Shown: positions 1 to 5,960 of the stretch, one piece after another
Layout: the number at the start of each line of letters is the position of its first letter
Position numbering within the stretch: the stretch's first letter is position 1
Position numbers and translations under genes: made by a program
The notes under the pieces: generated by a model
Told to the model about the DNA's origin: nothing
Databases searched by the model: none
Seen by the model: the letters and a program-made list of their open reading frames with translations, nothing else
Assembly: GCA_009773995.1 (NCBI GenBank)
Contig: VSMY01000096.1
Coordinates: forward strand, 1 to 9,624
Length of the DNA: 9,624 nucleotides
From: Oscillibacter sp.
GTDB lineage: Bacteria > Bacillota > Clostridia > Oscillospirales > Oscillospiraceae
Direction of reading: 5' to 3'

Positions 1-270
1 ATTGGGGGTCGTTCCCCGGACCAGGTCGCTCACGCCGCAGAAGAACTCCAGCACCATATCCCGGATATCCTCCCAGTAGGCGATGAAGACGGCGACCAGC
101 GTGCCCAGGTGGAGGAGCACGTCGAAGAAGGGCGGGACCTCCGCCGCGCCGGAGACGTTCAGCAGGTGCTCCGCGATAGCCAGGTGGCCGGAGCTGGACA
201 CCGGCAGGAACTCGGTCACCCCCTGGACGACGCCCAGGAGGATGGAGGAGAGAAGGGTCAAGGGATTCAC
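1..270 (-). CDS. uppP: Undecaprenyl-diphosphatase UppP/BacA (5' part, cut by window start)
   Basis: Integral membrane phosphatase that converts undecaprenyl pyrophosphate to undecaprenyl phosphate, recycling the lipid carrier of cell-wall synthesis; it can contribute to bacitracin tolerance. The 90 visible codons carry the family's N-terminal signature: GVVQGVTEFLPVSSSGHL at residues 13-30, which includes the (E/Q)xxxE motif (Q17, E21) and the SSSGH segment. A hydrophobic stretch rich in V, L, F and A follows (about residues 51-67). The later PGxRS motif lies outside the window. The GTG start at 270 is chosen because TAGGAG lies just upstream (271-277) and the first residues align with the family start. 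It has its own likely promoter and is separated from the upstream ygfK operon by a strong terminator, so it is probably a separate transcription unit. Confidence 0.93.
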   Translation of the reverse strand, partial: MNPLTLLSSILLGVVQGVTEFLPVSSSGHLAIAEHLLNVSGAAEVPPFFDVLLHLGTLVAVFIAYWEDIRDMVLEFFCGVSDLVRGTTPN

Positions 271-304
271 GCTCCTATCATGGGGATTTTCTCATGCAGA
301 ATAC

Positions 305-333
305 AGTATACCACGGACGGGCTGTAAATTCCA
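305..333 (-). promoter_or_regulatory. Putative uppP promoter
   Basis: On the minus strand TATACT (305-310) makes a good -10 box. A weak -35 candidate, TGGAAT (328-333), sits 17 bp upstream. The predicted start of transcription is about 25 nt before the GTG start. The -35 match is poor, so only the -10 is persuasive. Confidence 0.4.
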
Positions 334-352
334 GTCATATTTCCAGAAGACG

Positions 353-388
353 AAAAAAGGCGGAGGCCGGGACTTTTCCCGGCCTCCG
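353..388 (-). terminator. Intrinsic terminator after ygfK
   Basis: A perfect 12-bp stem, CGGAGGCCGGGA (361-372) with TCCCGGCCTCCG (377-388), and a 4-nt loop. Reading on the minus strand it is followed by CC and six T (353-358). It lies 13 bases past the ygfK stop and closes the ssnA-ygfK operon before uppP. Confidence 0.93.
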
Positions 389-401
389 TTTGAGCTGCCG
401 A

Positions 402-3350
402 TTACAGCAGGTAAGTGTACTTGTTCAGCACCGTGAGGATAAACACCTCAATGTCCGCGGGCAGGTCGTTCCCGGCGTTCAGGTCCGCCTCGAAGACCTT
501 CCCGTCCAGCCGGACCAGGACCCGGCTTCCGCCCAGGGGCAGGAAGCCCTGGTTGTTCACGCTCTCGTCAAAGCCCTCCCGGGTCTTGAACAGGGTGAAT
601 TTATCCCGGTAGGGGGCGGAGTCGTAGGGGCAGAAGATGGCGCAGTTGCCGCACTCGTTGCACATCCGGTCCACATGGAGAATCTCATGCCGCCCGTCGG
701 GCAGTTCCACCACCACGTTGGCCCGGTTGGGGCACACGTCGGCGCAGACCTGGCACACCACGTTGCAGGTCAGGCACCGCTCGCCCTCGCACTTGGCGGA
801 CGCGCAGAGGATTCCCTTCTTGGCGATGGCGTCCGCCCGGCTGGCCGCGGCCTTGGCGGGGATTTCAAACTGGTAGGTCTCCCCAATCACGGCATTGGCG
901 AACCACTGGGCGTCGGCGATGCCCTCCACCACCGTGGCGGGGCCCCGCATGGCGTCGCCTCCGGCGTAGACGCCTTCCACGTTGGTCATAAAGTCCGGCA
1001 GGCCCTTGGCGTCCACTTCCACGCCGTTGGACTGGAAGAGTTCGCTCTCCACCTTCTCGCCCACGGCGGAGATGACCGTGTCGCACGCGATTTCCACAAA
1101 CTCCCCGGTGGGCTCCGGCTTCCGGCGGCCCTTCTCGTCGGGCTCGCCCAGCTTCATCTTTTCGCAGCGGAGCTTGCCGTCCTTCTGCTCCACGGGGGCC
1201 ACCAGCTCCAGGAAGTTCACGCCGTCGGCGATGGCCAGTTCCAGCTCCTCCGCGTCGGCGGGCATGTACTTCTTCGTCCGGCGGTACACCAGGGTGCTGG
1301 TCTCCGCCCCGGCCCGGAGGGCCGCCCGGGCGGCGTCCATGGCGGTGTTGCCGCCGCCGATGACCGCCACATGGCCCAGGGACACGTCCTTCCCGGCCTT
1401 CAGGTCCTTCAGCCAGCCGATGACGGGAACCACATTGCCGGGGATGTCCAGCCGTCCGGCCTTCCACGCGCCCACGGCGAAGAAGATGTGGGTGTAGCCC
1501 TGGGCCTTCAGCTCGGCGACGGAGGGGGCGGGCGTGTTCAGCTTGATTTCCGCGCCCATCTTGGCGATGAGGGCCGCGTCCTTGTCGATGGCCTCGTCAG
1601 AGATGCGGAAGCCGGGGATGACCTGCCGGACGATGCCGCCCAGCTTGTCGGCCTTCTCGAAGACGGTGACGGGGATGCCCGCCCGGCTCACGAAGTGGGC
1701 CGCCGCCATGCCCGTGGGGCCGCCGCCGATGACGGCCACCTTTTTGCCGCTCTTGTCGGGGGCGGGAGCCTTGATCTTGGACAGGTACTCGTCATAGCCC
1801 CGCTCCGCCGCCACCAGCTTGGTGGCCCGGATCTGGACGGAATCGTCGTAATAGGTCCGGGTGCACTTGGTTTGGCAGCGGTGGGCGCAGATGGTGCCGG
1901 TGATGAAGGGCAGGGGGTTCTTCTCGCAGATGAGCCGCAGGGCGGAGGCGTACTCGCCCTTCCGGCAGAGCTCAATGTACTCCGGGATGTCCTGGCCGAT
2001 GGGGCAGCCGCCCTTGCAGGGGGCGGTGAAGCAGTCCATCAGGGGGACCTTTTTCTCCAGCTTCCGTTTGGGCAGGGGCTTCACAGCCTTGACGTGGTAC
2101 TTGTCGGACCGGGCCGCCAGGGCCAGGGCCTCGACGCCCGCCACGTCCACACCGGTGAAGGGCTTGAACTCCAGGGCGTCCAGCTTGTCGCCGATTTGGA
2201 CGAAGCGCTGGTAGCCGCCGGGCTTGAGCTCCGTGGTGGCCATGGTGATGGGCCAGATGCCAAGGGAGAACAGCTTGTCGATGTTCAGCGCGTCCGCGCC
2301 TCCGGCGTAGCTGATGCGCATGCGGCCGCCGAACTCCTTGGAAATCCGGGCCGCCATGGTGGTGGTCAGGGGGAAGAGGGACTTGCCCGCCATGTACATC
2401 TCCTCGCTGGGGAGCTCCCCGCCCTTCACGTCCACGGGGAAGGTGTTGGACAGCTTCAATCCGAACTCCACGCCGCACTGGTCCGCCAGGGCCTGGAGCC
2501 GGTGGAACATGGGCACGGCGTCCTCATACTGGAGGTCCTCTTTGAAGTGATGGTCGTCGAAGGCGATGTAGTCATAGCCCATGCTGTCCAGGATGGACCG
2601 GGCGGTTTCGTAGCCCAGGATGGTGGGGTTGCACTTGACGAAGGTGTGGAGCCGCTTTTTCTCAATCAGATAGCTGGCGATCCGCTCGATCTCGTCCGGC
2701 GGGCAGCCGTGGAGGGTGGAGAGGGTGACGCTGCCGGAGACATGGGGGGTGATGCCGTCGATGAAGGCGGTCTCGCCGGGGAAGAACTCCTTGAGGACCT
2801 TCACGCACTCCTGGAAAATGGGGGTCTTGGAGGCGTCCACCATCTCGGTGAGGAATTTGTCCACCTTCTCGCCCTGGATGCCCGCCAGGTCGTAGCCGAC
2901 GCTCATGTTGAAGACAAAGGCGTCGGGGTCGCCCAGGCCGTACACCTTGGCCATGATTTTGCAGGCGCACCAGGCCTTGACATATTCCTCAAAGGCCTGC
3001 TGGACATAGAGCTCCGTGGACCACTCGCAGTTGTAGCACTCGTCCTCCGCCAGGATGCAGGGGCGGTTCACGCAGGCGGAGAGCTCCGCGCCGTCCATCT
3101 TCTGGACGGTTTTCAGCTCGAAGAACCGGGCTCCGGCGAAGTAAGAGGCGATGATGTTCTGGGCCAGCTGGGTGTTGGGCCCGGCGGCGGGGCCGAAGGG
3201 GGTTTCGATCTTCTCGCCGAAGATGGGCAGGGTTTTCACGCCCGCCTTGTAGGGCTTGTGAACGCCGAAGACGGTGCCTTCCTTCTGGTACTCGGCGGTT
3301 ACCCAGGTCATCAGTTCCCGGAACGGGATGGGGGTCATGAGTTCGGACAT
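402..3350 (-). CDS. ygfK: YgfK-family FMN/FAD/iron-sulfur oxidoreductase (putative selenate reductase subunit)
   Basis: A 982-residue multidomain oxidoreductase; E. coli YgfK is about 1,030 residues. Residues 1-430 resemble a dihydroorotate-dehydrogenase-like barrel, with GPAAGPNTQLAQNI near 53-66, TLHGCPPDEIE at 212-222 and a glycine-rich SYAGGADALN at 347-356. Residues 440-496 form a GltD-like Fe-S domain (C440, C445, C449, then C488, C492, C496). Two dinucleotide folds follow: VIGGGPTGMAA at 540-550 (FAD) and VIGGGNTAMDAARA at 663-676 (NAD(P)H), plus the FAD-closing YAGGDAMRGP at 795-804. The C-terminus has two 4Fe-4S motifs: C862/C866/C869/C873 and C897/C900/C903/C907. The family is found with SsnA and selenium-dependent molybdenum hydroxylases; the older selenate-reductase name is weakly supported, and a role in electron transfer during purine or urate breakdown is more likely (inference). 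The ATG is set by GGAGGT at 3357-3362, six bases upstream. Confidence 0.93.
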   Translation of the reverse strand: MSELMTPIPFRELMTWVTAEYQKEGTVFGVHKPYKAGVKTLPIFGEKIETPFGPAAGPNTQLAQNIIASYFAGARFFELKTVQKMDGAELSACVNRPCILAEDECYNCEWSTELYVQQAFEEYVKAWCACKIMAKVYGLGDPDAFVFNMSVGYDLAGIQGEKVDKFLTEMVDASKTPIFQECVKVLKEFFPGETAFIDGITPHVSGSVTLSTLHGCPPDEIERIASYLIEKKRLHTFVKCNPTILGYETARSILDSMGYDYIAFDDHHFKEDLQYEDAVPMFHRLQALADQCGVEFGLKLSNTFPVDVKGGELPSEEMYMAGKSLFPLTTTMAARISKEFGGRMRISYAGGADALNIDKLFSLGIWPITMATTELKPGGYQRFVQIGDKLDALEFKPFTGVDVAGVEALALAARSDKYHVKAVKPLPKRKLEKKVPLMDCFTAPCKGGCPIGQDIPEYIELCRKGEYASALRLICEKNPLPFITGTICAHRCQTKCTRTYYDDSVQIRATKLVAAERGYDEYLSKIKAPAPDKSGKKVAVIGGGPTGMAAAHFVSRAGIPVTVFEKADKLGGIVRQVIPGFRISDEAIDKDAALIAKMGAEIKLNTPAPSVAELKAQGYTHIFFAVGAWKAGRLDIPGNVVPVIGWLKDLKAGKDVSLGHVAVIGGGNTAMDAARAALRAGAETSTLVYRRTKKYMPADAEELELAIADGVNFLELVAPVEQKDGKLRCEKMKLGEPDEKGRRKPEPTGEFVEIACDTVISAVGEKVESELFQSNGVEVDAKGLPDFMTNVEGVYAGGDAMRGPATVVEGIADAQWFANAVIGETYQFEIPAKAAASRADAIAKKGILCASAKCEGERCLTCNVVCQVCADVCPNRANVVVELPDGRHEILHVDRMCNECGNCAIFCPYDSAPYRDKFTLFKTREGFDESVNNQGFLPLGGSRVLVRLDGKVFEADLNAGNDLPADIEVFILTVLNKYTYLL

Positions 3351-3386
3351 TGTGGTACCTCCATAGAATAGATTTTAAGCGTTTGT

Positions 3387-3683
3387 TCAGAGTGTTTTTT
3401 CGGTGGAATCCAGGAATTCCTTGAATTTCAGCCAGTAGCTGTAGTGGACAGAGGCGTGGCCTTTAGGGTCTTTCCTGGGACGTTCCATATCCTCAAAGTA
3501 GGCAATGAGCAAGTTTCTGGCAGTTTCCATCGTCTGCTCATTTAAAAATATCTCTCGGAATGGCATTCCGATATTGTGTCGGTAGACATAGAAAACCTCG
3601 CTGGCAATATGGTCTGAATATGCGCTGGAATAACGCGCACTCAAATAGTGGGCAAACTCTCGCTGCTGTTCCGGTACATCCAT
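3387..3683 (-). CDS. Small hypothetical protein, low GC, between ssnA and ygfK
   Basis: A 98-residue soluble protein that I do not recognise. It has no membrane segment or signal peptide, is rich in aromatic residues (many Tyr and Phe) and appears helical. The end (DPKGHASVHYSYWLKFKEFL, about residues 72-91) loosely recalls the small helical N-terminal domain fused to some clostridial endonucleases and to tyrosine-recombinase core-binding domains. Here it stands alone, and that resemblance is only a guess. The start is well set: AAGGAGGGG (3691-3699) lies seven bases before the ATG. By hand count the gene is about 46% GC with many A/T-ending codons, while ssnA and ygfK on either side are clearly GC-rich. 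It appears co-transcribed with them, 36 bp before ygfK, with no terminator or clear promoter between. Confidence 0.72.
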   Translation of the reverse strand: MDVPEQQREFAHYLSARYSSAYSDHIASEVFYVYRHNIGMPFREIFLNEQTMETARNLLIAYFEDMERPRKDPKGHASVHYSYWLKFKEFLDSTEKTL

Positions 3684-3708
3684 AGGAATTCCCCTCCTTA
3701 TAGGCGGC

Positions 3709-3774
3709 TCATTTGGGATATTTCAGGAGATTACGGATAAATCCAAATAGAAAACCAACGATGAACCTTAACAT
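3709..3774 (-). CDS. Possible 21-residue hydrophobic peptide after ssnA
   Basis: A tiny open frame starting ATG at 3774, nine bases after the ssnA stop, with GAGG overlapping that stop as a possible ribosome site (7-nt spacing). The peptide begins MLRFIVGFLFGFIRNLL and ends in a basic tail, so it could be a single membrane-associated helix. Position and composition are suggestive of a coupled membrane microprotein. At this length a chance frame is quite possible, and the ribosome site is short. No family is recognised. Confidence 0.33.
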   Translation of the reverse strand: MLRFIVGFLFGFIRNLLKYPK

Positions 3775-3783
3775 GGCGGCGCC

Positions 3784-5127
3784 TCAATACTCGCAGTGGT
3801 TCAGCTGTCCCCAGAGCTTCTTGGAGACCTGGAGGATTTCCGCGTTGACGGCCTCCTCGTCGATTTCCGTGAGAACCCGGTCGCGCATCAAAATCTTTCC
3901 GTTTACCATGGTGGTCTGGCACTGGCGGCCCGTCATGCCAAATAACATGTGCCCGTCGATGTTCGCGTCGGAGAAGGGAGTAAAGGGCTTGTAATCCATG
4001 ACGATGACGTCCGCCGCCGCCCCGGCCTTCAAAACGCCCATCTCCGGGAAGCCCGCCCGCCGGGCCATTTTGGCGTTGTTCTTGAAGAGCATATCCGTTA
4101 CCTCGCACCAGCCCACGCCGGGGAGGCAGGCGTTGTGCCGCTGGATGGTCAGGGCGACTTTGATGCTTTCCAGCATGTCGTTGGTATAGGCGTCGGTGCC
4201 CAGGCCCACCAGGATGCCCTTTTTATAGAGCTGGAGCACCGGGGAGCAGCCCACGGCGTTGCCCATGTTGCTTTCCGGGTTGTTGACGCACATGGTGTCC
4301 GTTTCTTTGATGATGTCCATTTCCGCCGTGTTCACATGGATACAGTGGCCCAGGATGGTTTTGGGGCCCAGAATTCCGTGGTCCTGGAGCCGCTGGACCG
4401 GGCGGCGGCCGTAGTTCTGGAGGGAGTCGTACACGTCGTTCATGCCCTCGGAGACATGGATGTGGTAGCCCACCCGGCCGTTGTTGGCGGAGACCATCCG
4501 GTCGAAGGTCTTGTCGGAAATCGTAAACAGGGCGTGGCCGCCGAACATGGCCTTGAGCATGTCGGAGGGGTGGGATTCGCAGTAGTCGATGAAGACCTTG
4601 TTTTCCTGGACGGACTGGAGGGATTTCTCCTCCCCGTCCCGGTCGCTGACCTCGTAGCACAGGCAGGCCCGGAGTCCCATAGACTCCGTGACCTTGGCAA
4701 TCTCCATCAGGGAGCCGGGGATCTCACAGAAGGAGGCGTGGTGGTCGAAGATGGTGGTGACGCCCTGCTTGATGGAGTCCATGACCAGGGCCTGGGCGCT
4801 GGCCTTGGTGGCGGCCAGGTCCAGGTGGCGGTCGATGTACCACCACTGGCCGTCCAGCACCTCGTAGAAGTTGGTGGGGGCGTAGCCGTTGATGCTGAGG
4901 CCCCGGGCCAGGGCGGAGTAGATGTGAGTATGGGCGTTGATGAGGCCGGGCATGATGACCCCGCCTTTCGCGTCCACAAACTCCGCCTGGGGGTATTTCG
5001 CCTTCAGGGCGGCGGTCTCGCCGACCTCTACGATGTTCCCCCCGTCGGTGACCACGCCGCCGTCGGGCAGGTAGCCCACGCCATTGGGGTCCCGGGTGAT
5101 GAGCTTGCCGTTTGCCAGTAGGATCAT
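3784..5127 (-). CDS. ssnA: SsnA-family aminohydrolase (amidohydrolase superfamily)
   Basis: A 447-residue cytosolic metal-dependent aminohydrolase of the SsnA family (E. coli SsnA is about 442 residues), related to guanine and other ring deaminases. Visible active-site elements are the HxH motif in INAHTH (H66, H68), DHHAS near 128-132, HIHVSEG (H222, H224, E227), LGHCIHV (H261, H264) and the metal Asp in GLGTDAYTN (D312). The small beta-sandwich domain is split between the N-terminus and the C-terminus (VMDYKPFTP and MVNGKILM). SsnA is linked by genome context to YgfK and to selenium-dependent purine hydroxylases; its exact substrate is unsettled, a purine-type deamination being the usual guess. 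The frame is open to 5199, but the ATG at 5127 is chosen because AAGGAGGAA (5135-5143) lies seven bases upstream and the family start is MxxLxNGKL-like. It is the first gene of the operon, downstream of a structured leader. Confidence 0.93.
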   Translation of the reverse strand: MILLANGKLITRDPNGVGYLPDGGVVTDGGNIVEVGETAALKAKYPQAEFVDAKGGVIMPGLINAHTHIYSALARGLSINGYAPTNFYEVLDGQWWYIDRHLDLAATKASAQALVMDSIKQGVTTIFDHHASFCEIPGSLMEIAKVTESMGLRACLCYEVSDRDGEEKSLQSVQENKVFIDYCESHPSDMLKAMFGGHALFTISDKTFDRMVSANNGRVGYHIHVSEGMNDVYDSLQNYGRRPVQRLQDHGILGPKTILGHCIHVNTAEMDIIKETDTMCVNNPESNMGNAVGCSPVLQLYKKGILVGLGTDAYTNDMLESIKVALTIQRHNACLPGVGWCEVTDMLFKNNAKMARRAGFPEMGVLKAGAAADVIVMDYKPFTPFSDANIDGHMLFGMTGRQCQTTMVNGKILMRDRVLTEIDEEAVNAEILQVSKKLWGQLNHCEY

Positions 5128-5158
5128 GGTGAAATTCCTCCTTGAATTGAATTTGGGT

Positions 5159-5200
5159 AAAAAAGAAAGGCGCCCCAAATCCACTCGGACTTGAAACACC
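5159..5200 (-). terminator. Intrinsic terminator (attenuator) inside the ssnA leader
   Basis: On the ssnA transcript GGTGTTTCAAGTCC (5200 down to 5187) pairs along all 14 positions with GGATTTGGGGCGCC (5182 down to 5169), loop GAGT. Five of the pairs are G-U wobbles. The hairpin is followed at once by TTTCTTTTTT (5168-5159). The U-run ends 31 bases before the ssnA start, so termination here would prevent ssnA expression. The complementary transcript could not form this stem, because the wobbles become A-C mismatches. Confidence 0.78.
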
Positions 5201-5276
5201 TATCGGCTCGCACGGAGAGACAGGTGCGGGCCCGTGCGCGCGGCACTCCGTTGCAGCCATCTATCCTTGCTTTGTT
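5197..5276 (-). promoter_or_regulatory. Structured 5' leader of ssnA, probable riboswitch-type aptamer with pseudoknot
   Basis: Two interlocking helices can form in the transcript: CGCACGG (5238-5232) with CCGTGCG (5215-5209), 7 bp, and CACCTGTC (5226-5219) with GATAGGTG (5204-5197), 8 bp with one G-U. Their order along the RNA makes an H-type pseudoknot. The last four bases of the second helix, GGTG, are also the first four of the attenuator stem (5187-5200), so pseudoknot and full terminator exclude each other. If ligand stabilises the pseudoknot, ligand would switch ssnA on (inference). I could not match it to purine, preQ1, ZTP, fluoride or SAH riboswitch consensus by eye. From memory, and unverified, a candidate structured RNA upstream of clostridial ssnA genes has been proposed by comparative genomics; this could be a member. 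Confidence 0.62.
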
Positions 5277-5282
5277 GTATTC

Positions 5283-5311
5283 ATTGTACCGGAGAGCCCG
5301 CAAAAATGCAA
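5283..5311 (-). promoter_or_regulatory. ssnA operon promoter
   Basis: On the minus strand: -35 TTGCAT (5306-5311), a 17-bp spacer, and -10 TACAAT (5283-5288, 5 of 6 to consensus). Transcription would start near 5276, giving a leader of about 150 nt that contains the pseudoknot and attenuator. The stretch 5312-5403 between this promoter and the regulator gene shows no other clear feature. Confidence 0.72.
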
Positions 5312-5403
5312 GCCCCCAAACAGAGAACTTCCCCGCCTCTTTTTAGACAAAACGCCGGAAGCTTCCTCCCCGCCGGGGGCTTTTCCTGGGACCGGGGCCG
5401 CCG

Positions 5404-5775
5404 TCACTGGGGCGGGGTCTCCACATAGGCGCAGATGCGCGCGAAGGTCTCTTCGCTGAGGTCGTGTTCCACCTTGCAGGCGTCCGCCGCGGCCTGTTCC
5501 GGGGAGACGCCCATCAGCTCGAAGAGCCGGGTGATGGTCTTGTGGCGGCGGTAGATGCGGCTGGCGATTTCCATGCCGCTGGCGGTCAGGGTGATGTTCC
5601 CGTCCCCGGCCATGACGATGTAGCCGCTTTCCCGCAGCTTTTTCATGGCGATGCTGACGCTGGGCTTGGAGAACCCCAATTTGTTCACCACGTCGATGGA
5701 CCGGACTTGGCCGGACTGCTCCTGGATGATGAGAATGGACTCCAGGTAATCCTCCGCAGATTCGTGTATGACCAA
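5404..5775 (-). CDS. DtxR/MntR-family metal-dependent transcriptional regulator
   Basis: A 123-residue two-domain regulator: a winged helix-turn-helix (residues about 5-65, recognition helix around SKPSVSIAMKKLRE, 36-49) and a metal-binding dimerisation domain (about 66-120). It lacks the C-terminal SH3-like domain of full DtxR/IdeR, as in B. subtilis MntR. By eye alignment the metal-site positions are D9, E12, H78, C100, E103 and H104. D9 matches MntR D8, while the CxxEH pattern matches DtxR/IdeR C102/E105/H106, so manganese or iron cannot be decided. The start is a TTG at 5775, nine bases after GGGAGG (5785-5790); the only alternative in frame, ATT at 5781, is too close to that site. It has its own promoter and a repeat cluster that may be its operator. 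No obvious intrinsic terminator follows, so some read-through toward ssnA is possible. Confidence 0.87.
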   Translation of the reverse strand: MVIHESAEDYLESILIIQEQSGQVRSIDVVNKLGFSKPSVSIAMKKLRESGYIVMAGDGNITLTASGMEIASRIYRRHKTITRLFELMGVSPEQAAADACKVEHDLSEETFARICAYVETPPQ

Positions 5776-5807
5776 GACAATGCGCCTCCCTTCTGCTTAA
5801 TTTACCC

Positions 5808-5836
5808 ATGATAACAAAGATTTCCAAAAAATGCAA
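5808..5836 (-). promoter_or_regulatory. Promoter of the DtxR/MntR-type regulator
   Basis: On the minus strand: -35 TTGCAT (5831-5836), a 17-bp spacer and -10 TATCAT (5808-5813). The 5' untranslated leader would be about 25 nt. The -35 and its 3' context (CTTGCATTTT) are the same as in the ssnA and ribU promoters. Confidence 0.62.
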
Positions 5837-5875
5837 GTTGTTTTTGTCACAAGTTCCGGAAATTTTTGGAAATTT
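5820..5875 (-). promoter_or_regulatory. Repeat cluster over the regulator promoter, candidate operator
   Basis: A perfect 11-bp inverted repeat, ATTTCCAAAAA (5820-5830) and TTTTTGGAAAT (5863-5873), flanks the -35 box: one arm lies in the -35/-10 spacer, the other upstream. GGAAATTT also occurs twice in direct orientation, 10 bp apart (5858-5865 and 5868-5875), about one helical turn. TTCCGGAA (5854-5861) is a further palindrome. It does not look like the classic DtxR or MntR box. Autoregulation is inference, and A/T-rich repeats can arise by chance. Confidence 0.42.
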
Positions 5876-5899
5876 CTCCGATAAAAGGGGGACCTGGGG

Positions 5900-5931
5900 A
5901 AAAACGGGGCGGAGCCGTCAGGCTCCGCCCC
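5900..5931 (-). terminator. Intrinsic terminator after ribU
   Basis: A perfect 11-bp stem, GGGGCGGAGCC (5906-5916) with GGCTCCGCCCC (5921-5931), and a 4-nt loop. On the minus strand it is followed by G and five T (5904-5900). It lies about 30 bases past the ribU stop and just upstream of the regulator promoter. Confidence 0.92.
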
Positions 5932-5960
5932 ATGATTTGAAATTACAAGGGGATCCCGGT

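Noticed and set aside
402..3350. Possible selenocysteine (in-frame TGA) in the selenium-linked genes
   Set aside because: ygfK and ssnA are continuous without internal stops and their conserved cysteines are encoded normally; no sign of a recoded TGA.
294..3371. A 1,025-codon open frame on the plus strand opposite ygfK
   Set aside because: It is the antisense of ygfK. Its product is a low-complexity mix of Gly, Val, His, Leu and Ala, typical of a GC-rich complementary frame, with no recognisable domain, while the minus-strand protein matches a known family end to end.
3949..5121. A 390-codon plus-strand frame opposite ssnA
   Set aside because: Same Val/Gly/His-rich antisense composition; the minus strand encodes a clear amidohydrolase.
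5128..5199. N-terminal extension of SsnA to an upstream ATG at 5199
   Set aside because: It would read through the attenuator hairpin and U-run, lacks a ribosome site, and adds 24 residues not fitting the family; AAGGAGGAA marks the ATG at 5127.
5336..5403. Possible terminator for the metal regulator around the GGAAGCTTCC palindrome
   Set aside because: The palindrome has no loop, leaving only about 3 bp, and the GC-rich segments nearby do not form a clean stem followed by a U-run.
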